A stretch of 18,774 bases of DNA from UBA6186 sp050012295 (GCA_050012295.1 JBEKHL010000033.1:1-18774), one strand, 5' to 3'. Shown: positions 1 to 8,247, counted from the first letter of the stretch. Notes: generated by a model not told the origin, from the sequence alone. A program made the numbers and translations.

Positions 1-71
1 AACCATACTACTCATTGCTCAAAATCTCCACTAATAAAAATTATTATAAAAATTATTAATGTGATAATACA

Positions 72-248
72 CTAAATAGCCAATGAGTTAACTAAAAAGA
101 TGTGTGCATACGATAGTTCGCTTCGAAGGAGGGTGGCAGCGTTAGCTGCCGGGTGGATGATAAAATGAACGAAAGTTACACTTTTAGTCGCACCCCTGTT
201 GCAACATACAAGATGATCTGGGCCTGCTGTTAGGTTGAGCGCCTTGTT
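72..248 (-). other. GC-richer block with start-less open frame and hairpin
   Basis: This stretch is visibly richer in G+C than its surroundings. On the minus strand it is open for 58 codons, from the stop at 249-251 to the stop at 72-74, with no ATG. The conceptual peptide is rich in Cys, His, Ala and Thr and matches no family I recognise. On the plus strand there is a perfect hairpin, GGCAGC-GTTA-GCTGCC, at 135-150 and an 8-bp palindrome CTTCGAAG at 121-128. It could be the remnant of a gene, the edge of a mobile element, or a structured RNA. The leader of the next gene starts at about 250, where composition returns to AT-rich. Function unknown. Confidence 0.3.
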
Positions 249-292
249 TTACGCAAGTTATTGTGTTAACATAAAATAAAAAAGGAAAAGCT

Positions 293-967
293 ATGTTAGA
301 TTTAGATATGTTGATTACAACAATAAATGATCCAAATACGAATTCGACAGCTTTGGAGGATATAGCAAATAATCCAAATATAACTGCAGATCTGTTAACT
401 ACAATAATCAATCATCCAAATACGGATTCGCATGTTGTGTCTGCTGTAGCAACAAGTGCGCAAGTAACGGCAGAAGTGTTAACTGCAATAGCAAATTACC
501 CAGATGTGGGTTCTGGGGAGGCGATGATTTTACCGGCTATAGCGTCAAATAGACATATGACGGGAGAAATGTTAAATGTAATAATGACTCATCCAAATGT
601 AAATATATCTGCATTTGTTTTAACTGCTATGGCAAGACATCCATATACGACGGTAGAAATGTTGACTGCAATAATCAATCATCCAAATACGGATCCGGAT
701 GTTTTGTCTGCTGTAGCAAAAAATTGGAGCGCTACACTAAAGGTATTGCAACAAGTAAACAGGCATCGATTATTAGATGAAGGTGCAAATAGTCATGTTA
801 AAAGTTGTATAGAAAGCAATATAAATGAACTAAAAAGAAAAAGAAACACCATATTACTTTCTTTTACTAAGCGTAAAAAAATATGTGTAGATGATCTTAT
901 TAAAAACACGATGGATTTCTATGATAGTAGCCCAAATATGCCTACTAGTTGCATAAAGATGAACTGA
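293..967 (+). CDS. LRV/HEAT-like solenoid repeat protein, possible host-directed effector
   Basis: The 224-residue protein has no signal peptide or membrane segment. Residues 5-155 are built of degenerate helical repeats of about 20-25 residues, with recurring cores such as LLTTIINHPNTD, EVLTAIANYPDV and EMLTAIINHPNTDPDV. This resembles leucine-rich repeat variant (LRV) or HEAT-like solenoids, which bind proteins. The C-terminal part (170-224) is basic and non-repetitive. It contains K181-R182, ten residues, then K193-R-K-K196, which fits the classical bipartite nuclear localisation pattern. The start is supported by AAAGGA at 281-286, six bases upstream. The gene stands alone and converges on the squalene synthase-like gene. 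A protein-binding role follows from the fold; delivery into a eukaryotic host is inference from the NLS-like motif and could be chance in a lysine-rich tail. Confidence 0.75.
   Translation: MLDLDMLITTINDPNTNSTALEDIANNPNITADLLTTIINHPNTDSHVVSAVATSAQVTAEVLTAIANYPDVGSGEAMILPAIASNRHMTGEMLNVIMTHPNVNISAFVLTAMARHPYTTVEMLTAIINHPNTDPDVLSAVAKNWSATLKVLQQVNRHRLLDEGANSHVKSCIESNINELKRKRNTILLSFTKRKKICVDDLIKNTMDFYDSSPNMPTSCIKMN
394..719 (+). repeat. Internal duplicated segment, copies 394-452 and 661-719
   Basis: Two 59-bp stretches inside the solenoid gene, 267 bp (89 codons) apart, differ at only a few positions. Both encode the unit around TAIINHPNTDPDV and LSAVA. The other repeats in the gene are diverged at the DNA level, so this pair suggests a fairly recent duplication or gene conversion within the array. 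Confidence 0.8.
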
Positions 968-974
968 TCTGCGC

Positions 975-984
975 GGGGGGGGGG
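975..984. other. Ten-G homopolymer in convergent intergenic gap
   Basis: A run of ten G, preceded by GCGC, sits in the 22-bp gap between the stop of the solenoid gene (965-967) and the stop of the minus-strand squalene synthase-like gene (990-992). Such a tract is striking in this AT-rich DNA and would be prone to slippage. It lies after both stop codons, so length changes would not alter either protein as drawn. Confidence 0.9.
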
Positions 985-989
985 ATGGT

Positions 990-2027
990 TTATGCTAACC
1001 CTGTTGTTGCAGTCTTAAACCATAATTTTAATAAATAATTAGATTTTTCGGCAATATTAGTTATTAAAATTATTCTTTTTAATTTGGTTCTAGAAATTTT
1101 TATTTGCGCAACATCAGTAAACCCAGGATTTTTGTTGATATTTTGTAAAAGATGAACTGCCATCCCTATTGCCCACAAACAAAATCTACGTATACCAGTT
1201 TCTTGTTTAGGAATTAATAAAATATAATATAAAGCATTTTTAAAATGCTTTATATTAAGATTAATTAATTTTTTTATATTATTTATAAAGTCTATATTAT
1301 TATTTATATTGTTGTTAGCAAGATTATTTAATAGAGCATTAAAATCTAGCTGTGCAAAAAGTTCTTTTGGTAGGTAGCAAATTTTTCTAGCGTAATCGCT
1401 CCAGCGATCTTTTAAAATGTTAGTCATTTGTAGGGCGTGGCCGAAAGAGCGAGCGAGTGGCATTAATTTGTTTTTATATTCTATAGATAGATTAAGGTGT
1501 GTACAAAATAATTCTGTTAACATTTCGCCTACCACGCCAGCTACTATGTAACAATATTTTTCTAATTCTAATAAATTTTTTAATCCATTTATATTAATAA
1601 TTTTTTCAAACTCTAACATTCCACGATTCATTATAGTTACACATTTGATTATAGAAATTTGACTTTCTAATGGTAAATTTTTAGTGACATATAATACTTT
1701 TGGTAAATTTAGAATTAATAGCTTTTCATCTATAGCGGTTTGTTCCGACAATAAAGGATGCAATTCTTGAATAAATTGTTCTGGAGCAAAATGTTCGTTT
1801 AAAACATCTATAAATTTTTCGTGAAAATAAGCTTTTTGTTCTATAGAAAGATTTATATCGTCTTCTATAGTATCGGTGATTCTACACAATAAATAGCCGT
1901 TTGCTACAGAGATTTTTAGTTGTCCTGGTAATTGCGGTATGGTCAACGCAAAAGATCTGGACACTTTGTTTAAAATATTATTTTGAAAATCTAGAGCTAA
2001 ATTTAGTGTTGAATTCAACTGACCCAT
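990..2027 (-). CDS. Squalene/phytoene synthase-family protein
   Basis: This 345-residue protein belongs to the trans-isoprenyl diphosphate synthase family that condenses two farnesyl (or geranylgeranyl) diphosphates head-to-head. Visible family signatures are VSRSFALTIPQLP (22-34), the first Asp-rich motif DTIEDD (52-57), GML at 136-138, YCYIVAGVVGEMLTELF (158-174), and the second Asp-rich motif in LQMTNILKDRWSD (199-211). The two aspartate motifs bind Mg-diphosphate. The motif wording is closer to squalene synthases than to bacterial phytoene synthases. The C-terminal membrane anchor of eukaryotic enzymes is absent. The ATG at 2027 is preferred over an in-frame TTG at 2054 because AGG lies seven bases upstream and the family N-terminus fits. 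No other hopanoid, sterol or carotenoid gene is in the window, so the product (squalene or a C30 carotenoid precursor) is undetermined. Confidence 0.85.
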   Translation of the reverse strand: MGQLNSTLNLALDFQNNILNKVSRSFALTIPQLPGQLKISVANGYLLCRITDTIEDDINLSIEQKAYFHEKFIDVLNEHFAPEQFIQELHPLLSEQTAIDEKLLILNLPKVLYVTKNLPLESQISIIKCVTIMNRGMLEFEKIININGLKNLLELEKYCYIVAGVVGEMLTELFCTHLNLSIEYKNKLMPLARSFGHALQMTNILKDRWSDYARKICYLPKELFAQLDFNALLNNLANNNINNNIDFINNIKKLINLNIKHFKNALYYILLIPKQETGIRRFCLWAIGMAVHLLQNINKNPGFTDVAQIKISRTKLKRIILITNIAEKSNYLLKLWFKTATTGLA

Positions 2028-2121
2028 CTGTATACCTATAATAAATATTATCAATATATACCATAAATTATTATAAAAAATAAAGATTTTATTAATTTGG
2101 TCGTTAATTCCATATAAGAAA

Positions 2122-2127
2122 AAGGAG
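2122..2127 (+). promoter_or_regulatory. Ribosome binding site deciding a GTG start
   Basis: AAGGAG lies four bases before a TTG (2132) and seven bases before an in-frame GTG (2135). Normal spacing favours GTG 2135 as the start of the chemoreceptor. The 107-bp gap at 2028-2134 separates divergent genes and must carry promoters for both; I could not identify a convincing -35/-10 pair there. Confidence 0.65.
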
Positions 2128-2134
2128 TAAATTG

Positions 2135-4384
2135 GTGGTTAAGATCAGGAATTTGAAGATAGGTAGTAAGGTATTACTGGCTTTAGTGTCAGTAACATTT
2201 ATTGCTATTATGGCGATAGCATATACGTCGTATTTTACTGCTAAAAATTTCTTACAAAAAGCAATTTTTAATCAATTGATCTCAACTAGAGAAATAAAAG
2301 CAACACAATTAGAGTCTTATTTTGATTTGATTAACCGACAATTAATCACATTTTCTCGAGACCAAATGATTATAGAGGCCATGAAAGCTTTTAAAGCTTC
2401 ATTTTATAAATTACCAGAAGAATTAGGTGGGAAAATAAATATTACAGAAGTTAATTCATCATTAAATAATTATTATTTAAACGAATATCTGCCAAGATTA
2501 GCTCAATTTACTACCCAATTACAAAAAGCAGAATATTATCAACCAACAGAATTAAGCGCTAAATTTGCGCAATATTTATATATTAGTAATAACAAAAATG
2601 TAATTGATAATAAGAAAAAGCTAATTGATTCTGGAGATGGTAGTTCTTATTCTAAAGTTCATAGTATGTATCATGCTGCTATTTATGAATATATTCGTAG
2701 TTTTGGGTATGAAGATTTATTTTTTGTAGATCATAAAACCGGCAACATTGTTTATAGTGTCTCAAAAGAAATAGATTTTGCTTCTTCAATATTAAATGAT
2801 TCTTATAAAAACACTAATCTTTATGAAGTATTTATAGCGGCTAATGCAATTGATGAGAATAATCCTACTAAACTAACAGATTTTAAACCATATTATCCAT
2901 TATTTAACGCATTTAATGCGTTTGAAGCTGTACCAATTTTTGATGGTAAGGAACAAATTGGTATAATAGTACTTAGAATGCCGCATAGTGAAATTAATGC
3001 CATTATGACTAATAAAAATGCTTGGAATAACATGGGGTTTGGTAAATCTGGAGAAACATATTTAGTAGCTAGTGATTATACCATTCGCAACGAGCCTCGC
3101 GGGCTAATAGAAAACAAAGAAAAATTTTTAAGTTCTTTATATAAAGCTGGATTTAGTGACGGTCAATCTAAAAGAATGTTAGAGTTAATTAATAGGTATA
3201 ATAGTGCTATTGGCTTATATCCAGTAAGAACTAAGGCGGCAGTGCAAAGTATAAATGGTACTTCTGGTAATGAAATGACAACAAATACTTTCGGTGAAAC
3301 AGTATTGTCTGCATATAAACCGTTAGAAATTAATGGAGTTAAGTGGGGCATGATTAGTGAAATAAATGCTAAAGAGGCTTTTTATCCAATAGAACAATTA
3401 CGAAAAGAGTTTTTAGTATTTACGGTAGGATTGCTAGCTTTGGCATCTATAGTATCGTTAGTATTTGCTCATTATGTAATTACTAGACCAGTTAAACACA
3501 TGCTAGATTCGGCTAATGATTTATTATTAGGTGATGGGGATTTAACCAAGAGAATTTACATAAGAAGTGATGATGAAATTGGTAAAACTGCTAAAGCATT
3601 AAATGGATTTTTGGATAAACTACAACACGTAATATTAAATATTGGAATTGTAATGGAGATGTTGTTAGAATTAGCAACCAAAATTAGTGTTGCTGCCAAA
3701 TCAGTAAGTGATGCCGCAACGTTTCAGGCTTCCAGTGTAGATCAAACTTGTATTACGTTAGATCAAATTAATTCTTCTATTACTCAAAATGCAGCCAGTG
3801 CCAAAGGTACCGAGAATATCGCTACCAATGCTTCTAATGATGCTAAGCAAGGTGGTAACGCCATAAGTAATACTATTTCTGTTATGCAATCTATTACTAA
3901 TAAAATAAGCATTATAGATGATATTGCTTATAAAACTAATTTGTTGGCATTAAATGCTGCAATAGAAGCAGCTCGGGCTGGAGAGCAGGGTAAAGGGTTT
4001 GCTGTGGTTGCGTCCGAAATTAGAAAGTTATCGGAGCGTACTCAAATAGCCGCTCAGGAAATTAGTGTTTTGGCAGAAAAAAGCACTAATATTTCAACAG
4101 AAGCTGAAAGATTTTTAAATAAAATTGTTCCGGTAATTGCTCAAACTGCAGAATCGGTACATGAAATTGCTTCTTTGTCAGCAAATCAATCTGTTGCAGT
4201 ACAACAAATAGATAAAACCATGGGGGTAATAGATGCGCAAACTAAAAAAAATGCTTCTGCAGCACAAGATTTAGCAAATATTGCTCAAGAAATTGCTAAA
4301 AAAACTAAAGATCTAAAAGATTTAATTGCTTTTTTCAAAGTAACCCAACAAAAACAAATTGATTTAATTCCTCCATCTGATTGA
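2135..4384 (+). CDS. Methyl-accepting chemotaxis protein
   Basis: This transmembrane chemoreceptor of 749 residues has a first membrane helix at about 14-38 (KVLLALVSVTFIAIMAIAYT), then a large periplasmic sensor at about 40-425. Next come a second helix at about 426-450 (VFTVGLLALASIVSLVFAH), a HAMP domain at about 451-505, and a cytoplasmic signalling domain. The sensor contains the block YHA...FGYEDLFFVDHKTGNIVYSV...DFASS, seen in a family of large bacterial receptors and related to Cache-type sensors. The signalling tip is canonical: NLLALNAAIEAARAGEQGKG followed by FAVVASEIRKLSERT, which contacts CheA and CheW. It starts the receptor-CheA-CheW operon and ends eight bases before cheA. The ligand is unknown. 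Confidence 0.95.
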   Translation: MVKIRNLKIGSKVLLALVSVTFIAIMAIAYTSYFTAKNFLQKAIFNQLISTREIKATQLESYFDLINRQLITFSRDQMIIEAMKAFKASFYKLPEELGGKINITEVNSSLNNYYLNEYLPRLAQFTTQLQKAEYYQPTELSAKFAQYLYISNNKNVIDNKKKLIDSGDGSSYSKVHSMYHAAIYEYIRSFGYEDLFFVDHKTGNIVYSVSKEIDFASSILNDSYKNTNLYEVFIAANAIDENNPTKLTDFKPYYPLFNAFNAFEAVPIFDGKEQIGIIVLRMPHSEINAIMTNKNAWNNMGFGKSGETYLVASDYTIRNEPRGLIENKEKFLSSLYKAGFSDGQSKRMLELINRYNSAIGLYPVRTKAAVQSINGTSGNEMTTNTFGETVLSAYKPLEINGVKWGMISEINAKEAFYPIEQLRKEFLVFTVGLLALASIVSLVFAHYVITRPVKHMLDSANDLLLGDGDLTKRIYIRSDDEIGKTAKALNGFLDKLQHVILNIGIVMEMLLELATKISVAAKSVSDAATFQASSVDQTCITLDQINSSITQNAASAKGTENIATNASNDAKQGGNAISNTISVMQSITNKISIIDDIAYKTNLLALNAAIEAARAGEQGKGFAVVASEIRKLSERTQIAAQEISVLAEKSTNISTEAERFLNKIVPVIAQTAESVHEIASLSANQSVAVQQIDKTMGVIDAQTKKNASAAQDLANIAQEIAKKTKDLKDLIAFFKVTQQKQIDLIPPSD

Positions 4385-4391
4385 GGTAATT

Positions 4392-6131
4392 ATGGATTTC
4401 AGTGGATCTATTATAGCAACATTCGTTACCGAAGCTAAAGAATTGTTAGCTAAAATGGAGGAAGTATTATTAAAAATCGAACAAATTAATCCAACCGAAC
4501 AAGCAGCACAGAATGCAGACTTAATTAACGATCTTTTTAGATCGGCTCATACTTTAAAAGGAGCAGCTAGCATGTTCGGATTTACTGAACTTAGCGGTTT
4601 TGCTCATGAAATAGAAAATTTATTAGCTACTGTTAGAGAAAATAAATCTTCCTTAAGCAAAGTAAAAGTAGCGGTTTTATTAGAATCAGTTGATTGTTTG
4701 TCTGGTTTGTTAGAAGGAAGTATTAGTAAAAACATTAATCCTCAATTAGTAGCGCGTAAGCAATCTTTATTGGATAAACTTCGTAATGCTGATACGGCTG
4801 ATAATAATATTATTCAACCAATTCAAGAAACTCAAAAAATTCCACAAGATCCTATTAAAGCAGCTACTCAAGAATTAATTAAAGAACTAAAGCCAGAATC
4901 AAAGTCAGAGCCTAGCGTTAATAATGTTAGTATTACTAATGCCATTTTAAGTAATTTTATAAAAATAGATCCTGGTAAATTAGATGAGATAATTAATTTA
5001 ATAGGAGAAATAGTTATTATTCAATCGTATATAAATAATTTAATTAAAGAACAAGAGGTTGATTATATGAAGTTATCGGTTAATTCAGAAAAGCTTTCGG
5101 AATTAATTGAAAAACTGAAAGATTTAAGCTTGCAATTAAGAATGTTACCAATAAAAGAAATTTTTTCTAAATTTAATAGAATAGTTAGAGATGTTGCCAC
5201 TCAAAAAAACAAACAAATTAAATTGCAAATGTTAGGGGAAGATACCGAATTAGATAGAATTATTATGGAAAAAATAAACGATCCGTTATTACATTTAATT
5301 AGAAATGCTTGTGATCATGGAATAGACTCACCAGAAGAACGGGTAGCTGTAGGTAAACCGGTTTGCGGATTAGTAACGTTACAAGCTTGCCAGGAAAATG
5401 GTGAAGTGGTAATAAATACCTCTGATGACGGTAGAGGAATAGATCTTGATAGAGTGAAACAAAAAGCCGTTTCGTTAGGAATGGTAGCAAAAGATACCGA
5501 ATTATCTGAACAAGAAATTTTATCTTATATTTTTGAGCCTGGTTTTTCAACGGCGGAACAAATTACAGATATTTCTGGTCGTGGTGTAGGTATGGATGTA
5601 GTTAAAAAAGAAATTGAAAAGTTACACGGTAGCATAAATATTAAAACAAAAAAAATGCAAGGTACTACAATATCAATTAGGCTACCGCTTAGTTTAGCTA
5701 TTATTGAAGGATTATTAATAAAGACAGCAGATTTTTTATGTGTGGTGCCGTTATGGAATGTAATAGAATGTGTAGAAATAATGCCAGAAGAACATAAATC
5801 GATTAAGCGTCAAGGTTATTTAAATCTTAGGAATAAAATCCTTCCTGTTATAATATTAAGTGATTTTTGGGGTGTGCAAAATGGTTTTGGAGTACCAAAT
5901 ACACTTATTATCGTTCAATACACTGATTATAAGATAGGAATTATAGTAGATGATTTACAAGGAGAGATCCAAACAGTTATAAAACCTATGCCAGAGATCT
6001 TAAACGATTTACCTTGGATTAATGGCACGGCAGTTTTAGGTGGAGGGGAAATTGCTGTTATTTTAGATATTCCTGGTTTAGTTGCTAATGTAATAGAAAA
6101 ACATAAGCATCTATCTGGAGCTATGATATGA
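4392..6131 (+). CDS. cheA: Chemotaxis histidine kinase CheA
   Basis: CheA autophosphorylates on a histidine in response to receptors and passes phosphate to response regulators. The 579 residues show an N-terminal HPt domain (1-110) with phospho-acceptor H53 in SAHTLKGAA, a linker (about 120-190), and a dimerisation helix pair starting at FIKIDPGKLDEIINLIGE. The ATPase domain carries the N box HLIRNACDHGID (301-312), the G1 box DDGRGID (345-351), FEPGFST and the G2 box GRGVGMDVV (about 396-404). A CheW-like regulatory domain follows (about 430-570). The linker is short and acidic/Pro-containing with no folded P2 (CheY-docking) domain, which explains the length below the usual 630-650. GAGG overlapping the receptor stop codon (4383-4386) acts as ribosome binding site, implying coupled translation. 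The stop overlaps cheW by four bases. Confidence 0.95.
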   Translation: MDFSGSIIATFVTEAKELLAKMEEVLLKIEQINPTEQAAQNADLINDLFRSAHTLKGAASMFGFTELSGFAHEIENLLATVRENKSSLSKVKVAVLLESVDCLSGLLEGSISKNINPQLVARKQSLLDKLRNADTADNNIIQPIQETQKIPQDPIKAATQELIKELKPESKSEPSVNNVSITNAILSNFIKIDPGKLDEIINLIGEIVIIQSYINNLIKEQEVDYMKLSVNSEKLSELIEKLKDLSLQLRMLPIKEIFSKFNRIVRDVATQKNKQIKLQMLGEDTELDRIIMEKINDPLLHLIRNACDHGIDSPEERVAVGKPVCGLVTLQACQENGEVVINTSDDGRGIDLDRVKQKAVSLGMVAKDTELSEQEILSYIFEPGFSTAEQITDISGRGVGMDVVKKEIEKLHGSINIKTKKMQGTTISIRLPLSLAIIEGLLIKTADFLCVVPLWNVIECVEIMPEEHKSIKRQGYLNLRNKILPVIILSDFWGVQNGFGVPNTLIIVQYTDYKIGIIVDDLQGEIQTVIKPMPEILNDLPWINGTAVLGGGEIAVILDIPGLVANVIEKHKHLSGAMI

Positions 6132-6616
6132 CAACTACAGAAGAAGATAATAATAAATATTTAATTTTTTCATTAGATCAAAATTTATATGGAGTAGCTA
6201 TAGGTAATGTCTCTGAAATTATAGAGTATCAACGTCCAACTAAAATACCTAATTTGCCGTCTTATATTCATGGATTATTAAATTTAAGAGGCAAGGTTTT
6301 ACCGATTATAGATTTTAATTTGTATTTGGGACAAACTACTACTGTAATTACCAAAAAAACTTCCGCAGTAATTATTAATTATGTTTTTAAAAATCAGGTA
6401 ATTAATCTTGGTGTTTTAGTAGATGATGTTTTAGATGTAGTAGAAATACCGCCAGAATCTTTAGAACATGTGCCAGATTTAAATGTAAAAATTAAATCTG
6501 AATTTATAAAAAACATGTTTGTTTTAAATGAAAAGATAGTAATTTTGTTTGACGTAAATCAAGTGTTTTCCGAGAACGCGCTAAACGTAATTGCTGATAT
6601 TCCCGCCAACAAATAA
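6128..6616 (+). CDS. cheW: Chemotaxis coupling protein CheW
   Basis: This 162-residue protein is a single CheW domain. It begins YLIFSLDQNLYGVAIGNVSEI and contains IHGLLNLRGKVLPIIDF and GVLVDDVLDVVEIP, all hallmark stretches of the double beta-barrel fold that links receptors to CheA in cytoplasmic arrays. It overlaps cheA by four bases (ATGA) and has GGAG at 6117-6120, seven bases upstream, so it is translationally coupled. It is the last gene of the operon: a 117-bp gap follows, with only an AT-rich inverted repeat (6618-6625 with 6637-6644) that is a weak candidate for a terminator. No CheY, CheR or CheB gene follows. Confidence 0.95.
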   Translation: MTTTEEDNNKYLIFSLDQNLYGVAIGNVSEIIEYQRPTKIPNLPSYIHGLLNLRGKVLPIIDFNLYLGQTTTVITKKTSAVIINYVFKNQVINLGVLVDDVLDVVEIPPESLEHVPDLNVKIKSEFIKNMFVLNEKIVILFDVNQVFSENALNVIADIPANK

Positions 6617-6733
6617 ATTAAATTTTTAAGTTGTTTAAATTTAACCATTAGCTAATTTGTATTATCTGTATATTCTACTAAACTATCATCAAAGTCTTTC
6701 AACAACATTTGGATATATGGACAAGGACGAACC

Positions 6734-8137
6734 ATGATTTTGAAAAAACATTTACCATTAAAGGCAAAATATTTTGCAATCCTAGGATTAATAACTTTAC
6801 CAACTATTAGTTTGGCGAACGTACAAGCAGAACATGCTAAACAGCACCACAAGAGTATGAGTCACCCTAAGATTCATGGGGTTGGAGCATTTAACTATTC
6901 TTTTGATGATACTGGTGTAAATAAAGTTCATGATGCTAGACAATATGGTGATTGGCGTTTTAATGAATTTAAAATTGGTTTATCCGGAGAAGTAAAAGAA
7001 TTAAATTATAATATAGAATATGCCTGGTTTAAGGGTATGTTAGTAAACATGGTTTCTACTAATAGTTCTGGTACATATGGCGAATTTAGAGAAGCTTATG
7101 TTAGTCATAAATTTAGTAATGATGTTATAGGTAAAGTTGGTAATACCAGAGTTCCTTTTGGTAACGAAGACAGCTTTAGTTTTTGGCACAATCTTCCTTT
7201 TTATGCAGGAATGGGTGAAAACTATCAGACTGGTCTTAAAATGGTATATTTAGATTCCCCTTGGAATGTACAGGTACAGCTTGGTAAAAATAGTTTAGTA
7301 AGCCCTAATAATGCTTCAACTTATTATCCAAAGTTAACTACCGGGTATTATAATGTTCCTATGTCACAAAATGTTATCAATAATGAATATTATAATAGTG
7401 CTGCTTTAAATGATATAAACCTTCCTAGTGGGTGGTATGCACAAAATAACGAAGATGGCGTGCAATTAGCTGCTCGTGTAGTACATACTCATCATTTTAA
7501 TGAACATCACAAAGTAGAAGTTGGGTTGTCTGGTAGAATGGGTCAAGTCTATAATGGGATTTCTACAGCTAGAGGCAGCCAATGGGCTGGGGCATTACAT
7601 GCTAATGCTTATTTAGATAGATGGATTGTACAGTTACAATATTTACCATATGGTTTCTCGCCTAAATATAAAGGTGGTGTAGATACCGGTACTGGCGCTC
7701 CTGTTGTATTAGATACCATTCAATTAGGTAAAGATGGGGTATTATATACCATTCCTAAGAAAGCTAATATTTTTGCAGCTGGCTTAGGTTATAAGATCCC
7801 AGTGTCTTGGGGCAAGATCGAAGAAGTTACAGTATATGATGATTACAGTATATTAAGCGGCAAAGCTACCAAGAATAATACTAAATTGAATATAGTTGGC
7901 TTTAAATTTAATGCTGGGCCATTATTTATAACTGCAGAAGCTATTACTGGTAAAAATATGGTTGGTATTGGGCAAGAGCTGTTACCAAATGGGGCGCCTA
8001 ATATTTATAACATAGGCGGTAATGGTTACAGTAATTATGGCATTACTACTCAAGATACTTTTGCAAATTCAGTTTACGATGACAACACCAGTCACTGGAA
8101 AACTAAATTCAATATTAATATAGCTGCTAAGTTTTAA
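6734..8137 (+). CDS. Outer-membrane porin, OprO/OprP-like
   Basis: This 467-residue protein has a Sec signal peptide (KK near the N-terminus, hydrophobic AILGLITLPTIS, likely cleavage after SLA at 26-28) and ends in Phe, as beta-barrel outer-membrane proteins recognised by BamA do. The body alternates polar and hydrophobic residues typical of beta strands. The stretch GEFREAYVSHKFSN...VGNTRVPFGNED resembles the phosphate-selective porin O/P family. The mature N-terminus is His-rich (EHAKQHHKSMSHPKIHG, about 33-49), which could bind metal; this is unusual for the family. AAGGA at 6723-6727 is six bases upstream of the ATG. The gene has its own strong terminator. Substrate specificity (phosphate or otherwise) cannot be read from the sequence. 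Confidence 0.8.
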   Translation: MILKKHLPLKAKYFAILGLITLPTISLANVQAEHAKQHHKSMSHPKIHGVGAFNYSFDDTGVNKVHDARQYGDWRFNEFKIGLSGEVKELNYNIEYAWFKGMLVNMVSTNSSGTYGEFREAYVSHKFSNDVIGKVGNTRVPFGNEDSFSFWHNLPFYAGMGENYQTGLKMVYLDSPWNVQVQLGKNSLVSPNNASTYYPKLTTGYYNVPMSQNVINNEYYNSAALNDINLPSGWYAQNNEDGVQLAARVVHTHHFNEHHKVEVGLSGRMGQVYNGISTARGSQWAGALHANAYLDRWIVQLQYLPYGFSPKYKGGVDTGTGAPVVLDTIQLGKDGVLYTIPKKANIFAAGLGYKIPVSWGKIEEVTVYDDYSILSGKATKNNTKLNIVGFKFNAGPLFITAEAITGKNMVGIGQELLPNGAPNIYNIGGNGYSNYGITTQDTFANSVYDDNTSHWKTKFNINIAAKF

Positions 8138-8157
8138 GTTAAAATCACTCCACTCAT

Positions 8158-8185
8158 ACCGCGCTAAGTAGCGCGGTTTTTTTTT
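8158..8185 (+). terminator. Intrinsic terminator of the porin gene
   Basis: ACCGCGCT (8158-8165) pairs with AGCGCGGT (8170-8177) around a four-base loop and is followed by a run of nine T (8177-8185). It lies 20 bases after the porin stop. Confidence 0.95.
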
Positions 8186-8188
8186 GAC

Positions 8189-8247
8189 TTAAATCTCCCC
8201 GCCGAGCAAAGCTCGGCGACCCTCTTTATTAAAGAGGGTATTATTTG
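8189..8247 (+). repeat. Left inverted repeat: hairpin plus palindrome
   Basis: TTAAATCTCCCC (8189-8200) leads into the hairpin CGCCGAGC-AAA-GCTCGGCG (8200-8218), then the perfect 21-bp palindrome (8219-8239, two 10-base arms around one T), then TTATTTG (8241-8247). Confidence 0.9.

Noticed and set aside
184..411. Minus-strand 75-codon frame
   Set aside because: Most of it is antisense to the well-supported solenoid gene and ribosome binding site; it shows no independent coding evidence.
975..984. Phase variation of the solenoid gene by the G tract
   Set aside because: The stop codon at 965-967 precedes the tract, so slippage cannot change the reading frame.
2028..2054. TTG start extending the squalene synthase-like protein by nine residues
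   Set aside because: The ATG at 2027 has a spaced AGG and fits the family N-terminus; the extension adds only a hydrophobic stretch without a signal peptide pattern.
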